A stretch of DNA of 13,571 nucleotides from Candidatus Heimdallarchaeota archaeon (GTDB lineage Archaea; Asgardarchaeota; Heimdallarchaeia; Heimdallarchaeales; Kariarchaeaceae), in assembly GCA_021399405.1 (NCBI GenBank), contig JAAFKL010000167.1:1-13571 (forward strand), written 5' to 3'. Position 1 is the first letter of the stretch, and each line of letters starts with the position of its first letter. Positions 7,176-13,535 of this stretch are shown here, one piece after another. The notes below the pieces were generated by a model. That model saw only the letters and a list, made by a program, of their open reading frames with translations. It searched no databases and was not told the origin of the DNA. Made by a program: the position numbers and the translations under genes.

Positions 7176-8243
7176 TTATGTAGCAACAGTTTTTACTTTT
7201 CTTAAAGCTACTACTGCTTTCATTGCAGCAGCTCCTGCAGAAGATATTGTATCTTCAAGATCAGCTGGTCCTATGGCTGCACCTACTGCAAAAACACCAG
7301 GTCTTTCTGTTTGAACAGTGTTTAATGGTCCTTCAGTTGTTGCAATATATCCATGGGATTCCATAGGTAAATGTAGCATATTTGCCATATCAAGGGTCCC
7401 CTGTGATGGTTCCATACCGACTGATAAAATTACCATATCCATGGGAATTTCCATAGGCCTTCCCATTGTAGTATCTTCTCCTTTTACAACAAGTTTGTCG
7501 CCACGCTTGATAACTTCAGTGAAGACACCTTTGATAAAATTGACTTTATGCTCTTCTTGAGCTTTCCAGTATAAGTCGTCTTCCCAGAATCCATAAGCAC
7601 GAAGATCTATGTAGAAAATGTAAACTCTACAATTTGGTAAAAGTTCCCTAATTTCGATTGCTTCCTTGCATGCAATTCCACAACAAACTTTAGAACACCA
7701 TTGGTTACCTAACTGTCTGTCTCGCGACCCAACACATTGAACGAAAGCTACTCTTTCAGGTTCTGTACCATCTGCTTTCACAAATTTTTTGGCCTTAAGC
7801 ATCTTCTCACAATCGGCTAAAGTTAAAACATCATCATATTCATAATATCCCCAATGTTGTGAAGCCCCAGCTGGATCAAAATGCTTGAAACCAGTTGCAA
7901 CAATTACAGCACCTGCTTTTTCAGTTTTAGTACTTCCATCTGCATTAATAATTTCAAATGTAAAATTACCCGGTTCTCCGTCAATACTTCCAACTGTGGA
8001 ATTTAGGAATACCTCAATGTTTGGCTCCTCGAGAACAGGATTTATCATCGTATTCATCGCTTCCTCAGCATCACGAAAATCAGGAGTTAATGCTGCATAT
8101 TCAGCTTCGATTGGCATTCCACCAAGAAAACTATTTTTTTCAACTAAAATTGCTTTATAACCTAATTCTGCAACCCCTCGGGAAGCTTCAAGCCCTGCAG
8201 GGCCACCACCAATAACTAATATTGTATCACTCATTTTTTTCAC
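7176..8243 (-). CDS. hdrA: HdrA-like FAD/Fe-S protein (short, sHdrA type)
   Basis: The 355-residue flavoprotein has a Rossmann FAD site GGGPAG (12-17) with the ribose-binding acid E35, the second FAD motif VIVATG (113-118) and the C-terminal 'GVFAVGAAIGPADLEDT' FAD motif (316-332). The HdrA cluster cysteines are C170 (VQCVGSRD), C183 and C187-C188, with an extra C192. Methanogen HdrA is about 650 residues and carries extra N-terminal and ferredoxin insertions. Their absence here fits the sulfur-oxidation-type sHdrA, which is about this size. It is expected to be the flavin-bearing core that passes electrons between the B and C type subunits in the cytoplasm. The longest frame starts at GTG 8243. 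An ATG three codons on (8234), preceded by GTGA six bases upstream, is at least as good. The gap to the HdrB-like stop is 2 bp at most. Confidence 0.92.
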   Translation of the reverse strand: MKKMSDTILVIGGGPAGLEASRGVAELGYKAILVEKNSFLGGMPIEAEYAALTPDFRDAEEAMNTMINPVLEEPNIEVFLNSTVGSIDGEPGNFTFEIINADGSTKTEKAGAVIVATGFKHFDPAGASQHWGYYEYDDVLTLADCEKMLKAKKFVKADGTEPERVAFVQCVGSRDRQLGNQWCSKVCCGIACKEAIEIRELLPNCRVYIFYIDLRAYGFWEDDLYWKAQEEHKVNFIKGVFTEVIKRGDKLVVKGEDTTMGRPMEIPMDMVILSVGMEPSQGTLDMANMLHLPMESHGYIATTEGPLNTVQTERPGVFAVGAAIGPADLEDTISSAGAAAMKAVVALRKVKTVAT

Positions 8244-8245
8244 AT

Positions 8246-9472
8246 TTATTTGTAAATTATATCCGTCATTTCATATGTCAGACTTGGTATTTCACCAGAC
8301 TCGATTTGTCTCAAGTCTTCTTCAAATTCTTTCCATCTAGCTTCCCAATCAATACCCATTTTTGTTAAAAGGGGACGATAATCAGTAGAATGCCAGTGAA
8401 GTTGAACTACTCTGAAAGGATGAGCTCCCATCGATAAAGCAGCAAATTGAGCATCTGAGATGACAGGTACACCCACGTCTCTTTTATGGGCTTGAGCTGC
8501 AAATTGGGATTTGTCAAGGGTCGTTACACAACCTGTATCATGAGTTAAGACAACATCAGGATTGGCCTCCTTTTTCATCACTTCAATTTTTCTCATTGTT
8601 GCAAATGATCTTGAGAAATCTCGTTCAACTAAAATATGTCTAAATCCAAATCCACAGCAATCATGGAAGGTTGAATAATCTCCAATGTTTGCTCCTAATG
8701 CCTTAACTAATCCAGAAACTATTGCAGTTCTCTGCCCGTTGTACAGATCTTGAGAATAAATCGCATCTTCCTTTACCAATTTGTGATAATGGCATGCTGG
8801 ATGAACACTCGCTGTTAGGTCGCCCAGATCAAAAACTTGTTTTGCAGCTATGTTATCTTTCACTGCATGAACCCACTCAGAATAATGAACAATTTCTTCA
8901 GGCATAACTAATTCTTTACCAAATTTCTTCATAATGTTTCTTGTTTTAGCCCTTAGATCGGCATGATTGATTAATTCTTCTCTCACTTCTTTGTAGTGAC
9001 CATAAGAAGTCCCACAATGAATTAGAGGGAAATAACCGTCTTGATAAGCCTGTCCAAAATTTCTAGCAGCTACCGCAGCTTGAGCTGCTGCATTACTTGT
9101 AGCTGAAGCGTAGTAATTCCATGCTGTACAGCTCGTTTGTTCTTCCGGATTGAAGTAACTCGAGTTACCGAAAAGCTGTCTAGCAAGCCAAAATATAGAC
9201 ATACTATATCCTGGTATGTGGCCACATTGACCACATGATTTGTGATGCCAAGTGTTCTCAAGTGGAATTTTTTTAGTTCTTCCGTATTTCGTTTTTACTT
9301 CAACGTATGGTTCTGGCACTTTTTGTACTATCCATTCTCCTGCCTCTTCCAGTTCAAATATTATCTTATGAATATCTTCGGTCGGTGCATTCAAGGGATC
9401 GGGTTGTGTTTGTCTTTTAGTACCCAGTGCTTGGTAAGCCAATGGTACGAAATCATTTTCTTGTTCACTCAT
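8246..9472 (-). CDS. hdrB: HdrB-like CCG-domain protein (sHdrB type)
   Basis: The 408-residue protein has two CCG-like halves. The first holds C80, C83, C115 and C153 (SCGQCGHIPGYS, TSCTAW, IHCGTSYGHYKEV). The second holds C227, C272-C273 and C315 (HPACHYHK, HDCCGFGFRH, HDTGCVTTLDK). The motifs CCGFGFRH and HDTGC, where classical HdrB has CPxC, are as I recall them characteristic of the HdrB proteins of sulfur oxidisers and not of methanogens. Classical HdrB binds non-cubane [4Fe-4S] clusters that attack a disulfide, so this subunit probably holds the substrate site of the complex. It starts at ATG 9472 behind AGGAGAG, which overlaps the stop codon of the HdrC-like gene, so the two are translationally linked. 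The long N-terminal extension (1-75) is not recognised. Confidence 0.9.
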   Translation of the reverse strand: MSEQENDFVPLAYQALGTKRQTQPDPLNAPTEDIHKIIFELEEAGEWIVQKVPEPYVEVKTKYGRTKKIPLENTWHHKSCGQCGHIPGYSMSIFWLARQLFGNSSYFNPEEQTSCTAWNYYASATSNAAAQAAVAARNFGQAYQDGYFPLIHCGTSYGHYKEVREELINHADLRAKTRNIMKKFGKELVMPEEIVHYSEWVHAVKDNIAAKQVFDLGDLTASVHPACHYHKLVKEDAIYSQDLYNGQRTAIVSGLVKALGANIGDYSTFHDCCGFGFRHILVERDFSRSFATMRKIEVMKKEANPDVVLTHDTGCVTTLDKSQFAAQAHKRDVGVPVISDAQFAALSMGAHPFRVVQLHWHSTDYRPLLTKMGIDWEARWKEFEEDLRQIESGEIPSLTYEMTDIIYK

Positions 9473-9480
9473 TTAATTTC

Positions 9481-9486
9481 TCTCCT
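9481..9486 (-). promoter_or_regulatory. Ribosome binding site overlapping the HdrC stop codon
   Basis: The minus strand reads AGGAGA, and its first two bases belong to the TAG stop (9485-9487) of the upstream gene. Ribosomes finishing HdrC would sit on the HdrB start site. Confidence 0.5.
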
Positions 9487-10243
9487 ATAAATCATCCACG
9501 TCATATCCTGCTTCTTCCAATTTGTCTTCCATTATTTCTTCAATGATCATTGCAAGATTCTCGTCAACAGCTTCAATTATTTTTAAAGAACCTGTAAGGT
9601 ACCAAATCATGTAAAGTTCGAGAATCGTTTTTTCTCCAATTCTCCACGCGGTTTCTGTGGTATGTAAAACATCATCAGGAATTGCTCTGCGTAAAACATC
9701 CAGATTTTCAGCTGTTGCTTTCACTTCAGGTCCCCAATCAGGAAATGCATCGGGGGTTAACATATCGGGTGTAACTTGAGTCCCTGTACTCATAATTTTG
9801 TAGATTACTCTTTCATATCCTTCGAGTGCTTTTCTTGCCGTTCCTAAGCTGTTCATTACAGCAACTTCTCTCATTAGGGTTATTACTCCACCTGGAGAAT
9901 TCTGTCTAGGACATATATTACATGAAAAACATTGTGAACATTCCCAAATCGAGTCGTTCAATAACTCATAGAAACGATCTACATCCTCTCTTGCGACTGT
10001 TTGAGCAAATACTCTTGGACTAAAATCGTAAAACCGAGCTGATGGACATGCAGCGACACAAAGCCCACATTCATAACAACCGTATAGGTAATCTGAATAT
10101 CTTCCATCACTTTTCATTTCTTTGAACAGACGTAATTTTTCTTCATAAGGCACGTCTGCATATTTTGTGTTAAGGATATTTCCGAAACTCACTGGAATCG
10201 GTTTAACCTCAGCATGTGATTTGACTTCAACCTCGACTGTCAT
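9485..10243 (-). CDS. hdrC: HdrC-like dicluster ferredoxin protein (sHdrC type)
   Basis: The 252-residue protein has two [4Fe-4S] cluster motifs. The first is C56-x2-C59-x2-C62-x3-C66-P. The second is C102-x2-C105-x2-C108-x2-C111-P, which is one residue shorter than the common C-x2-C-x2-C-x3-C-P. A largely helical C-terminal domain (about 120-252) ends in an acidic tail. The length and the start/end pattern match HdrC subunits, which carry electrons between HdrA and HdrB. It is the first gene of the operon. The ATG start has GAGG eleven bases upstream and a TATA-like element about 30 bp upstream. It lies 12 bp before the HdrB-like gene. Confidence 0.9.
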   Translation of the reverse strand: MTVEVEVKSHAEVKPIPVSFGNILNTKYADVPYEEKLRLFKEMKSDGRYSDYLYGCYECGLCVAACPSARFYDFSPRVFAQTVAREDVDRFYELLNDSIWECSQCFSCNICPRQNSPGGVITLMREVAVMNSLGTARKALEGYERVIYKIMSTGTQVTPDMLTPDAFPDWGPEVKATAENLDVLRRAIPDDVLHTTETAWRIGEKTILELYMIWYLTGSLKIIEAVDENLAMIIEEIMEDKLEEAGYDVDDL

Positions 10244-10270
10244 ATTCCACTAATCCTCAACTCTGAGATT

Positions 10271-10280
10271 GATAATTAAG
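10271..10280 (-). promoter_or_regulatory. Probable promoter of the Hdr-like operon
   Basis: The minus strand reads CTTAATTATC about 28 bp before the HdrC start, which would give a very short leader. A second AT-rich candidate, AATAAAAAG, lies near 10303-10311. A 5-bp inverted repeat TGGTT-N7-AACCA at about 10374-10390 lies farther upstream and could be an operator, but this is weak. Confidence 0.35.
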
Positions 10281-10473
10281 GATTGCGTGGCAAAGTACAT
10301 ACTTTTTATTCTTTTATTCATTCAAAGGATTTCAGAGTTTCATATGTTAAACGTTGTAAATTATATGATTGAATGGTTGTCGATAAACCAAATGAATGAC
10401 GAATCTCATACGATTTAGATCATTTTCCTACGTATATCGTGCTATTTGTTCGAATAATTTATCCAACTGAGGG

Positions 10474-10482
10474 TTTATAAAT
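10474..10482 (+). promoter_or_regulatory. TATA element of the small divergent gene
   Basis: TTTATAAAT lies about 26 bp before the TTG at 10508 and 35 bp before the ATG at 10517. This is a good archaeal TATA box in a divergent intergenic region of 264 bp. Confidence 0.55.
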
Positions 10483-10507
10483 CGTCAATACTGTTTTAAT
10501 TTAAGAT

Positions 10508-10777
10508 TTGAATAGAATGGTTAAGTCTGAACGCATCGAAGAAATTGCTGAAAATATTGACAAGCTAATTTATGATTTTATACCTGATTTAGAGGGCATA
10601 AAGATCTCAAAAGAGACGAAGCTAAAAATTGTAGAAGATACACTTGAGCATATCGGCAATAATCAATCTAAAAAGCAAAAGCTATTCATTTCTCTACCAC
10701 AGCCATTTCTTGCCGATTGGGTGTGTAGGCACAAGGATGAAATCAAAAAACAAGTTTATAATGATCAAGATGAGTAA
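10508..10777 (+). CDS. Small charged protein of unknown function
   Basis: The 89-residue product is rich in Lys, Glu and Asp, with two amphipathic helices predicted by eye (about 7-30 and 38-55), a short 'LFISLPQPFLADWV' stretch and an acidic C-terminus. I do not recognise a family. It has no clear helix-turn-helix and only one cysteine (residue 73). Starts are TTG at 10508 or ATG at 10517 (residue 4); the TATA box supports either. It is transcribed away from the Hdr-like operon across a shared promoter region, a position often held by a regulator or accessory factor, but nothing in the sequence shows this. Confidence 0.6.
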   Translation: MNRMVKSERIEEIAENIDKLIYDFIPDLEGIKISKETKLKIVEDTLEHIGNNQSKKQKLFISLPQPFLADWVCRHKDEIKKQVYNDQDE

Positions 10778-10838
10778 ATTTATGGTTTTCAACTCATTAT
10801 TGTCTTCAATTGAGTAATACATTTCAATGTCTTATCAA

Positions 10839-10848
10839 AATATTTATT
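10839..10848 (+). promoter_or_regulatory. Probable TATA element of the TPR gene
   Basis: AATATTTATT lies about 56 bp before the ATG at 10904, giving a leader of roughly 30 nt. A GGAG at 10880-10883 is too far from the ATG (about 20 bases) to be a normal ribosome site. Confidence 0.35.
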
Positions 10849-10903
10849 CCATGCGGGTAAACAAAAACCATAACAAACTGGAGAGAATAACATAACGATC
10901 AGT

Positions 10904-12283
10904 ATGGATGAAATAAACCATTTCATCGAACATTCACAGTATGAAAAAGCGATTAAGTTAATCAATGATACAAAGAACCTTCACCCTTCAGATACTGAAC
11001 TGATACATTTACAGGTATTAGAAAATCGTATATTAAGATATCTAGGTGATGTTGATATTGCTGCACAGCAGTTAAGAGAATTAATTTCGCCTGATTTATT
11101 AGAGATGAATCCGACCATCTACTTGTTTGTTATAGCTGAATACGCCTATACGTTATTTTACCAGAACGAGTATAATGATGCTGAAGAATTGTGTAAAAGG
11201 GGTCTTGAACTCTTAAATAAATTGAATATCAACATGTATTCCTACCAATTGGGTACTGAAGGCACCTTTTATCATGTTTTAGGGGTAATCCATCTACGAA
11301 AATTGAGATTAGGCGACAGTTACGAAAGTTTGCTTAAAGCCTTTAATCTTAGAAAAACTCATGGATCAAATCTTGAATTCGGTTACGCAAATATGAATCT
11401 TGGTATTTTATATTACTTTAAAGGAGAATTGCAAATTTCCAAGATATATTTAAAATCAAGTATCGAAATTCTAGAGCAACTGGATAATCAACTTACTATG
11501 AGTGTTGCCAAATCTTATCTTGGAGTGGTTGAAATATTAATTGGAAATGTAATTGATGGAGAACAACATCTTATTGAATCAATTAGTCTTACTAAGTCCA
11601 CAGGCAATATTTTACTAGTTACCGAACCTTACTATGAGTTAGCATATGTCTGTTTACTCCGTAATCGCGTATCTGAAGCAAAAACATTCATTGATCGCAT
11701 GGGTGATCTTCTGGAAAACAATGAGAACGACGTTGTGAGATTACGATATGATTTCATTACTGCTTTTTATTTGAAAAAGAAGGGGAGGTTAAAATTCATT
11801 GCCAAGGCTCAAGAGAAGTTTCTGAATATTATTCATCGCCCAGTCCTAGACACTATGATTTATGTTAACTCCATAAAGCACTATTGTGATTTATTAATCG
11901 ATGAAGTCAAATTATCAGAAAATAGCATTGTACTAGATGAGGTTAAAATTTACATTAACAAATTGTATGACATTGGACGTGAAAACGGTGCAATGTCAAT
12001 TGTAGTCGAATCTATGATACTCAAGTCAAAAATTGCCCTCTTGGAAGAGAATCCTACTGAAATGTTAGAAATTCTCGAAAGTGCAAAAATAGTAGGGGAT
12101 GCGTATAAATTGACTCAACTAATAAAAATAATTGATTTAGAAATTCTTCGTTTCGCTGATCAGATTCAGCGTTGGGAGAGTATGAAATCTCAAAGTGTAC
12201 AATCAGATGACAATAGTTTCCGAGAATACTTAACTGAAATTCAAGATTTCATGCGTAAAAGTGAATTAAGGCATTTAGAATAG
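10904..12283 (+). CDS. TPR (tetratricopeptide) repeat protein
   Basis: The 459-residue all-helical protein is built from helix-turn-helix units. Clear TPR units have the small/large residue pattern at about 76-105 (AEYAYTLFYQ...GLELL), 122-152, 160-193 (GYANMNLGILYYFKG...SIEIL), 200-233 and 241-272. The later part is helical but degenerate. It has no N-terminal signal, ATPase or HTH domain, so it is a free cytoplasmic scaffold or adaptor with unknown partners. It resembles the TPR halves of MalT/SARP-like regulators and the many stand-alone TPR proteins of AT-rich archaeal genomes. It appears monocistronic: 126 bp separate it from the gene before and 82 bp from the gene after, each with its own TATA-like element. 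Confidence 0.8.
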   Translation: MDEINHFIEHSQYEKAIKLINDTKNLHPSDTELIHLQVLENRILRYLGDVDIAAQQLRELISPDLLEMNPTIYLFVIAEYAYTLFYQNEYNDAEELCKRGLELLNKLNINMYSYQLGTEGTFYHVLGVIHLRKLRLGDSYESLLKAFNLRKTHGSNLEFGYANMNLGILYYFKGELQISKIYLKSSIEILEQLDNQLTMSVAKSYLGVVEILIGNVIDGEQHLIESISLTKSTGNILLVTEPYYELAYVCLLRNRVSEAKTFIDRMGDLLENNENDVVRLRYDFITAFYLKKKGRLKFIAKAQEKFLNIIHRPVLDTMIYVNSIKHYCDLLIDEVKLSENSIVLDEVKIYINKLYDIGRENGAMSIVVESMILKSKIALLEENPTEMLEILESAKIVGDAYKLTQLIKIIDLEILRFADQIQRWESMKSQSVQSDDNSFREYLTEIQDFMRKSELRHLE

Positions 12284-12335
12284 GATTTAAATCATTTGGA
12301 AAAAATAAAATTCACTTTCACCCCTGTCCTAATTG

Positions 12336-12344
12336 TTTATTTAT
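12336..12344 (+). promoter_or_regulatory. TATA element of the TfoX-like gene pair
   Basis: TTTATTTAT lies 22-30 bp before the GTG at 12366 and about 35 bp before the alternative ATG at 12375. Confidence 0.45.
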
Positions 12345-12365
12345 GAATATCTGTAAACTAAATTA

Positions 12366-12713
12366 GTGCTAGATATGGTTGAAAATGAGAAACTAGTGTT
12401 CAATGATATTACTGCAAAACTGTGTCAAAGTAATAGAGATATAGGGGAGGGCAAAATGATGTCTTCACCTGGCATAAACTACAAAAACAAAGTATTTGCA
12501 TTTTATCACGATAAAGAAATGATTTTTAAGTTGGGAAAAGGATATGACATTGAATCAGAGGGAGTATATGCATACAAATTTCTTAACCCTTTCAAAAATA
12601 AACCTCCAATGAAAGGTTGGTTTGTTGTTTCAGCAACTGAAGTTGAGAATTGGCAAAAACTTGCTGATATTGCTATGAATATCATGATTTCTCAAATCAA
12701 GAAGGTGAGTTAA
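12366..12713 (+). CDS. TfoX N-terminal-domain-like protein (first of a pair)
   Basis: The 115-residue protein has the small TfoX-N-like core: 'GKMMSSPGINYKNKVFAFYH' then 'DKEMIFKLGKG', an 'NPFKNKPPMKGWFVVSA' strand and a C-terminal helix beginning 'WQKLADIAM'. In the family the 'M(F/S)GxPG' strand, a central beta sheet and the closing helix give a single small alpha/beta domain. Bacterial TfoX/Sxy uses it in competence control together with a C-terminal domain that is missing here. Stand-alone versions have no settled function. GTG at 12366 gives the longest frame; ATG at residue 4 (12375) fits the TATA spacing equally well. It abuts the next gene with no gap. Confidence 0.7.
   Translation: MLDMVENEKLVFNDITAKLCQSNRDIGEGKMMSSPGINYKNKVFAFYHDKEMIFKLGKGYDIESEGVYAYKFLNPFKNKPPMKGWFVVSATEVENWQKLADIAMNIMISQIKKVS
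12703..12708 (+). promoter_or_regulatory. Ribosome binding site fixing the TTG start of the second TfoX-like gene
   Basis: AGGTGA lies five bases before the TTG at 12714 and within the end of the preceding gene. It matches the archaeal 16S 3' end well and explains the use of TTG. Confidence 0.6.
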
Positions 12714-13031
12714 TTGTCTAAGAACGAATATGCAGAGGAAATAAGAGAGAAATTGGGTTTTCTAGGGCCTATCACAACAAAAAATATGTTTGGTACAATT
12801 GCTTTCGTGAGGGACGGAGTTTTCTTTGGATCAATATCTAAAGGGACACTCTATTTCAAAACAGATGAAACTTCTATAAAACAGTATGAAAAATATAATA
12901 TGACTCCTTTCTCAACCCGAGGGATTTCTATGGATTATTTTGAAGTACCACAAGAAATCCTAACAAATGATAAACTATTCCAAGAATGGGCTGAAATAGC
13001 ATTGAACGCTGCGATCAAGAAAAAGAAGTAG
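12714..13031 (+). CDS. TfoX N-terminal-domain protein (second of a pair)
   Basis: The 105-residue protein is a full-length stand-alone TfoX-N domain. 'LGPITTKNMFGTIAFVRDGV' (17-36) carries the family's MFG motif. It is followed by 'FFGSISKGTLYFKTDE' (37-52), 'MDYFEVPQEIL' (73-83) and a terminal helix with 'EWAEIALNAAIKK'. This is closer to the family consensus than the gene before it. The TTG start is supported by AGGTGA five bases upstream and directly follows the stop of its neighbour, so the pair is surely co-translated. It lacks the TfoX C-terminal domain. The function of single-domain versions is not established. Confidence 0.85.
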   Translation: MSKNEYAEEIREKLGFLGPITTKNMFGTIAFVRDGVFFGSISKGTLYFKTDETSIKQYEKYNMTPFSTRGISMDYFEVPQEILTNDKLFQEWAEIALNAAIKKKK

Positions 13032-13049
13032 TAATGATCTGAATAAAAT

Positions 13050-13084
13050 CAATAATCATGAATTAACAATCATTGATATTATTG
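13050..13084 (+). terminator. Imperfect hairpin after the TfoX-like pair, possible terminator
   Basis: CAATAATCATGA (13050-13061) can pair with TCATTGATATTATTG (13070-13084) with small bulges, about 20 bp after the last stop. There is no T-run behind it, so its role as a terminator is uncertain. Confidence 0.25.
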
Positions 13085-13180
13085 TACTACGGGGGGCTGA
13101 ATATCCTTCCTAGGGTCAATTTGGAATAATTCTAAAAATATTTCTAGTAAAATCATCCGCAGGTTTTTCATCTTCCGTGC

Positions 13181-13189
13181 TTATATAAG
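13181..13189 (+). promoter_or_regulatory. Strong TATA element in the gene-free right end
   Basis: TTATATAAG, embedded in GTGCTTATATAAGATT, is the best TATA box in the window, yet no protein gene follows on the plus strand. Transcription would start near 13208, just before the cluster of stem-loops. Its core is palindromic, so the direction is not certain. Confidence 0.45.
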
Positions 13190-13207
13190 ATTCATTTCAG
13201 TATAATT

Positions 13208-13500
13208 AATACCCAAAAACTTGGATTGTTCGATCACTTTTTGTTCACACAAAAATTGCTCCTACAATTCGATTGGTCGTTGATCGCTAGATCAATAAGC
13301 ATTCCTGAAAGATAGATGGTAATCTTTACCAACTATTGGATGGAATTAAGGACTAGGTAAGTGCCTACCTGTCATTTCCTTAATACTTTAAGGAAATACG
13401 GAAAAGCTAGGAGCGTACCGAAAAACCTTGCAAAAGGTTGTCTTGCCCCCTTGTATATACTCGAGGGGAACGCTGGTACCAATATGGCCAACCAGTGAGA
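13208..13500 (+). ncRNA. Candidate structured non-coding RNA of unknown family
   Basis: No open frame is seen here, but perfect stems follow one another: 13238-13244/13249-13255 (7 bp), 13280-13285/13290-13295 (6 bp), 13317-13322/13326-13331 (6 bp), 13374-13383/13388-13397 (10 bp, 4-nt loop), 13424-13429/13434-13439 (6 bp, GCAA loop) and 13447-13453/13462-13468 (7 bp with one G-U). AGCGT 13412-13416 pairs with ACGCT 13470-13474 and would enclose the last two stems as a three-way junction. CTGGT 13473-13477 can pair with ACCAG 13491-13495. A strong TATA element lies in front. I found no RNase P, SRP, tRNA or 5S signature. The ends are estimates, and the direction follows the TATA box and the GNRA loop. 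Confidence 0.4.
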
Positions 13501-13501
13501 C

Positions 13502-13535
13502 CTGTCCCAAATAAAATGCTAGTACTGTCCCAAAT
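13502..13535. repeat. Two direct copies of CTGTCCCAAAT
   Basis: The 11-mer is perfect at 13502-13512 and at 13525-13535 (period 23). A third, partial form GAGTTCCAAAT at 13540-13550 matches 8 of 11. It could be a binding-site array or the end of a mobile element beyond the window. Confidence 0.5.

Noticed and set aside
7154..7186. Longer start (TTG at 7186) for the unknown operon gene
   Set aside because: It would overlap the HdrA-like gene by 11 bp and has no ribosome site, while the ATG at 7153 has GGAG at seven bases.
7885..8215. Plus-strand open frames opposite the HdrA-like gene (also 7318-7560, 8722-8907, 9242-9490)
   Set aside because: They lie antisense to strongly supported Hdr genes, have no domain, promoter or ribosome site, and look like mirror frames.
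8246..9472. Missing CPxC in the HdrB-like protein as a defect
   Set aside because: The HDTGC and CCGFGFRH pattern is, as I recall, normal for HdrB proteins of sulfur oxidisers, so I treat it as a family mark and not a mutation.
13485..13508. Similarity to a cobalamin-riboswitch B12 box (CCAGTGAGACCTGTCC)
   Set aside because: It resembles the AGYCAGGAGACCTGCC box with several mismatches, but the upstream GCCACTG and GGGAA elements are missing, and no B12-related gene is visible.
13208..13520. RNase P RNA, SRP RNA, 5S rRNA or tRNA in the right-end structured region
   Set aside because: The size would suit RNase P or SRP RNA, but the conserved P4 strands, the SRP helix 8 core, a tRNA T-arm and the 5S core were not found on either strand by eye.
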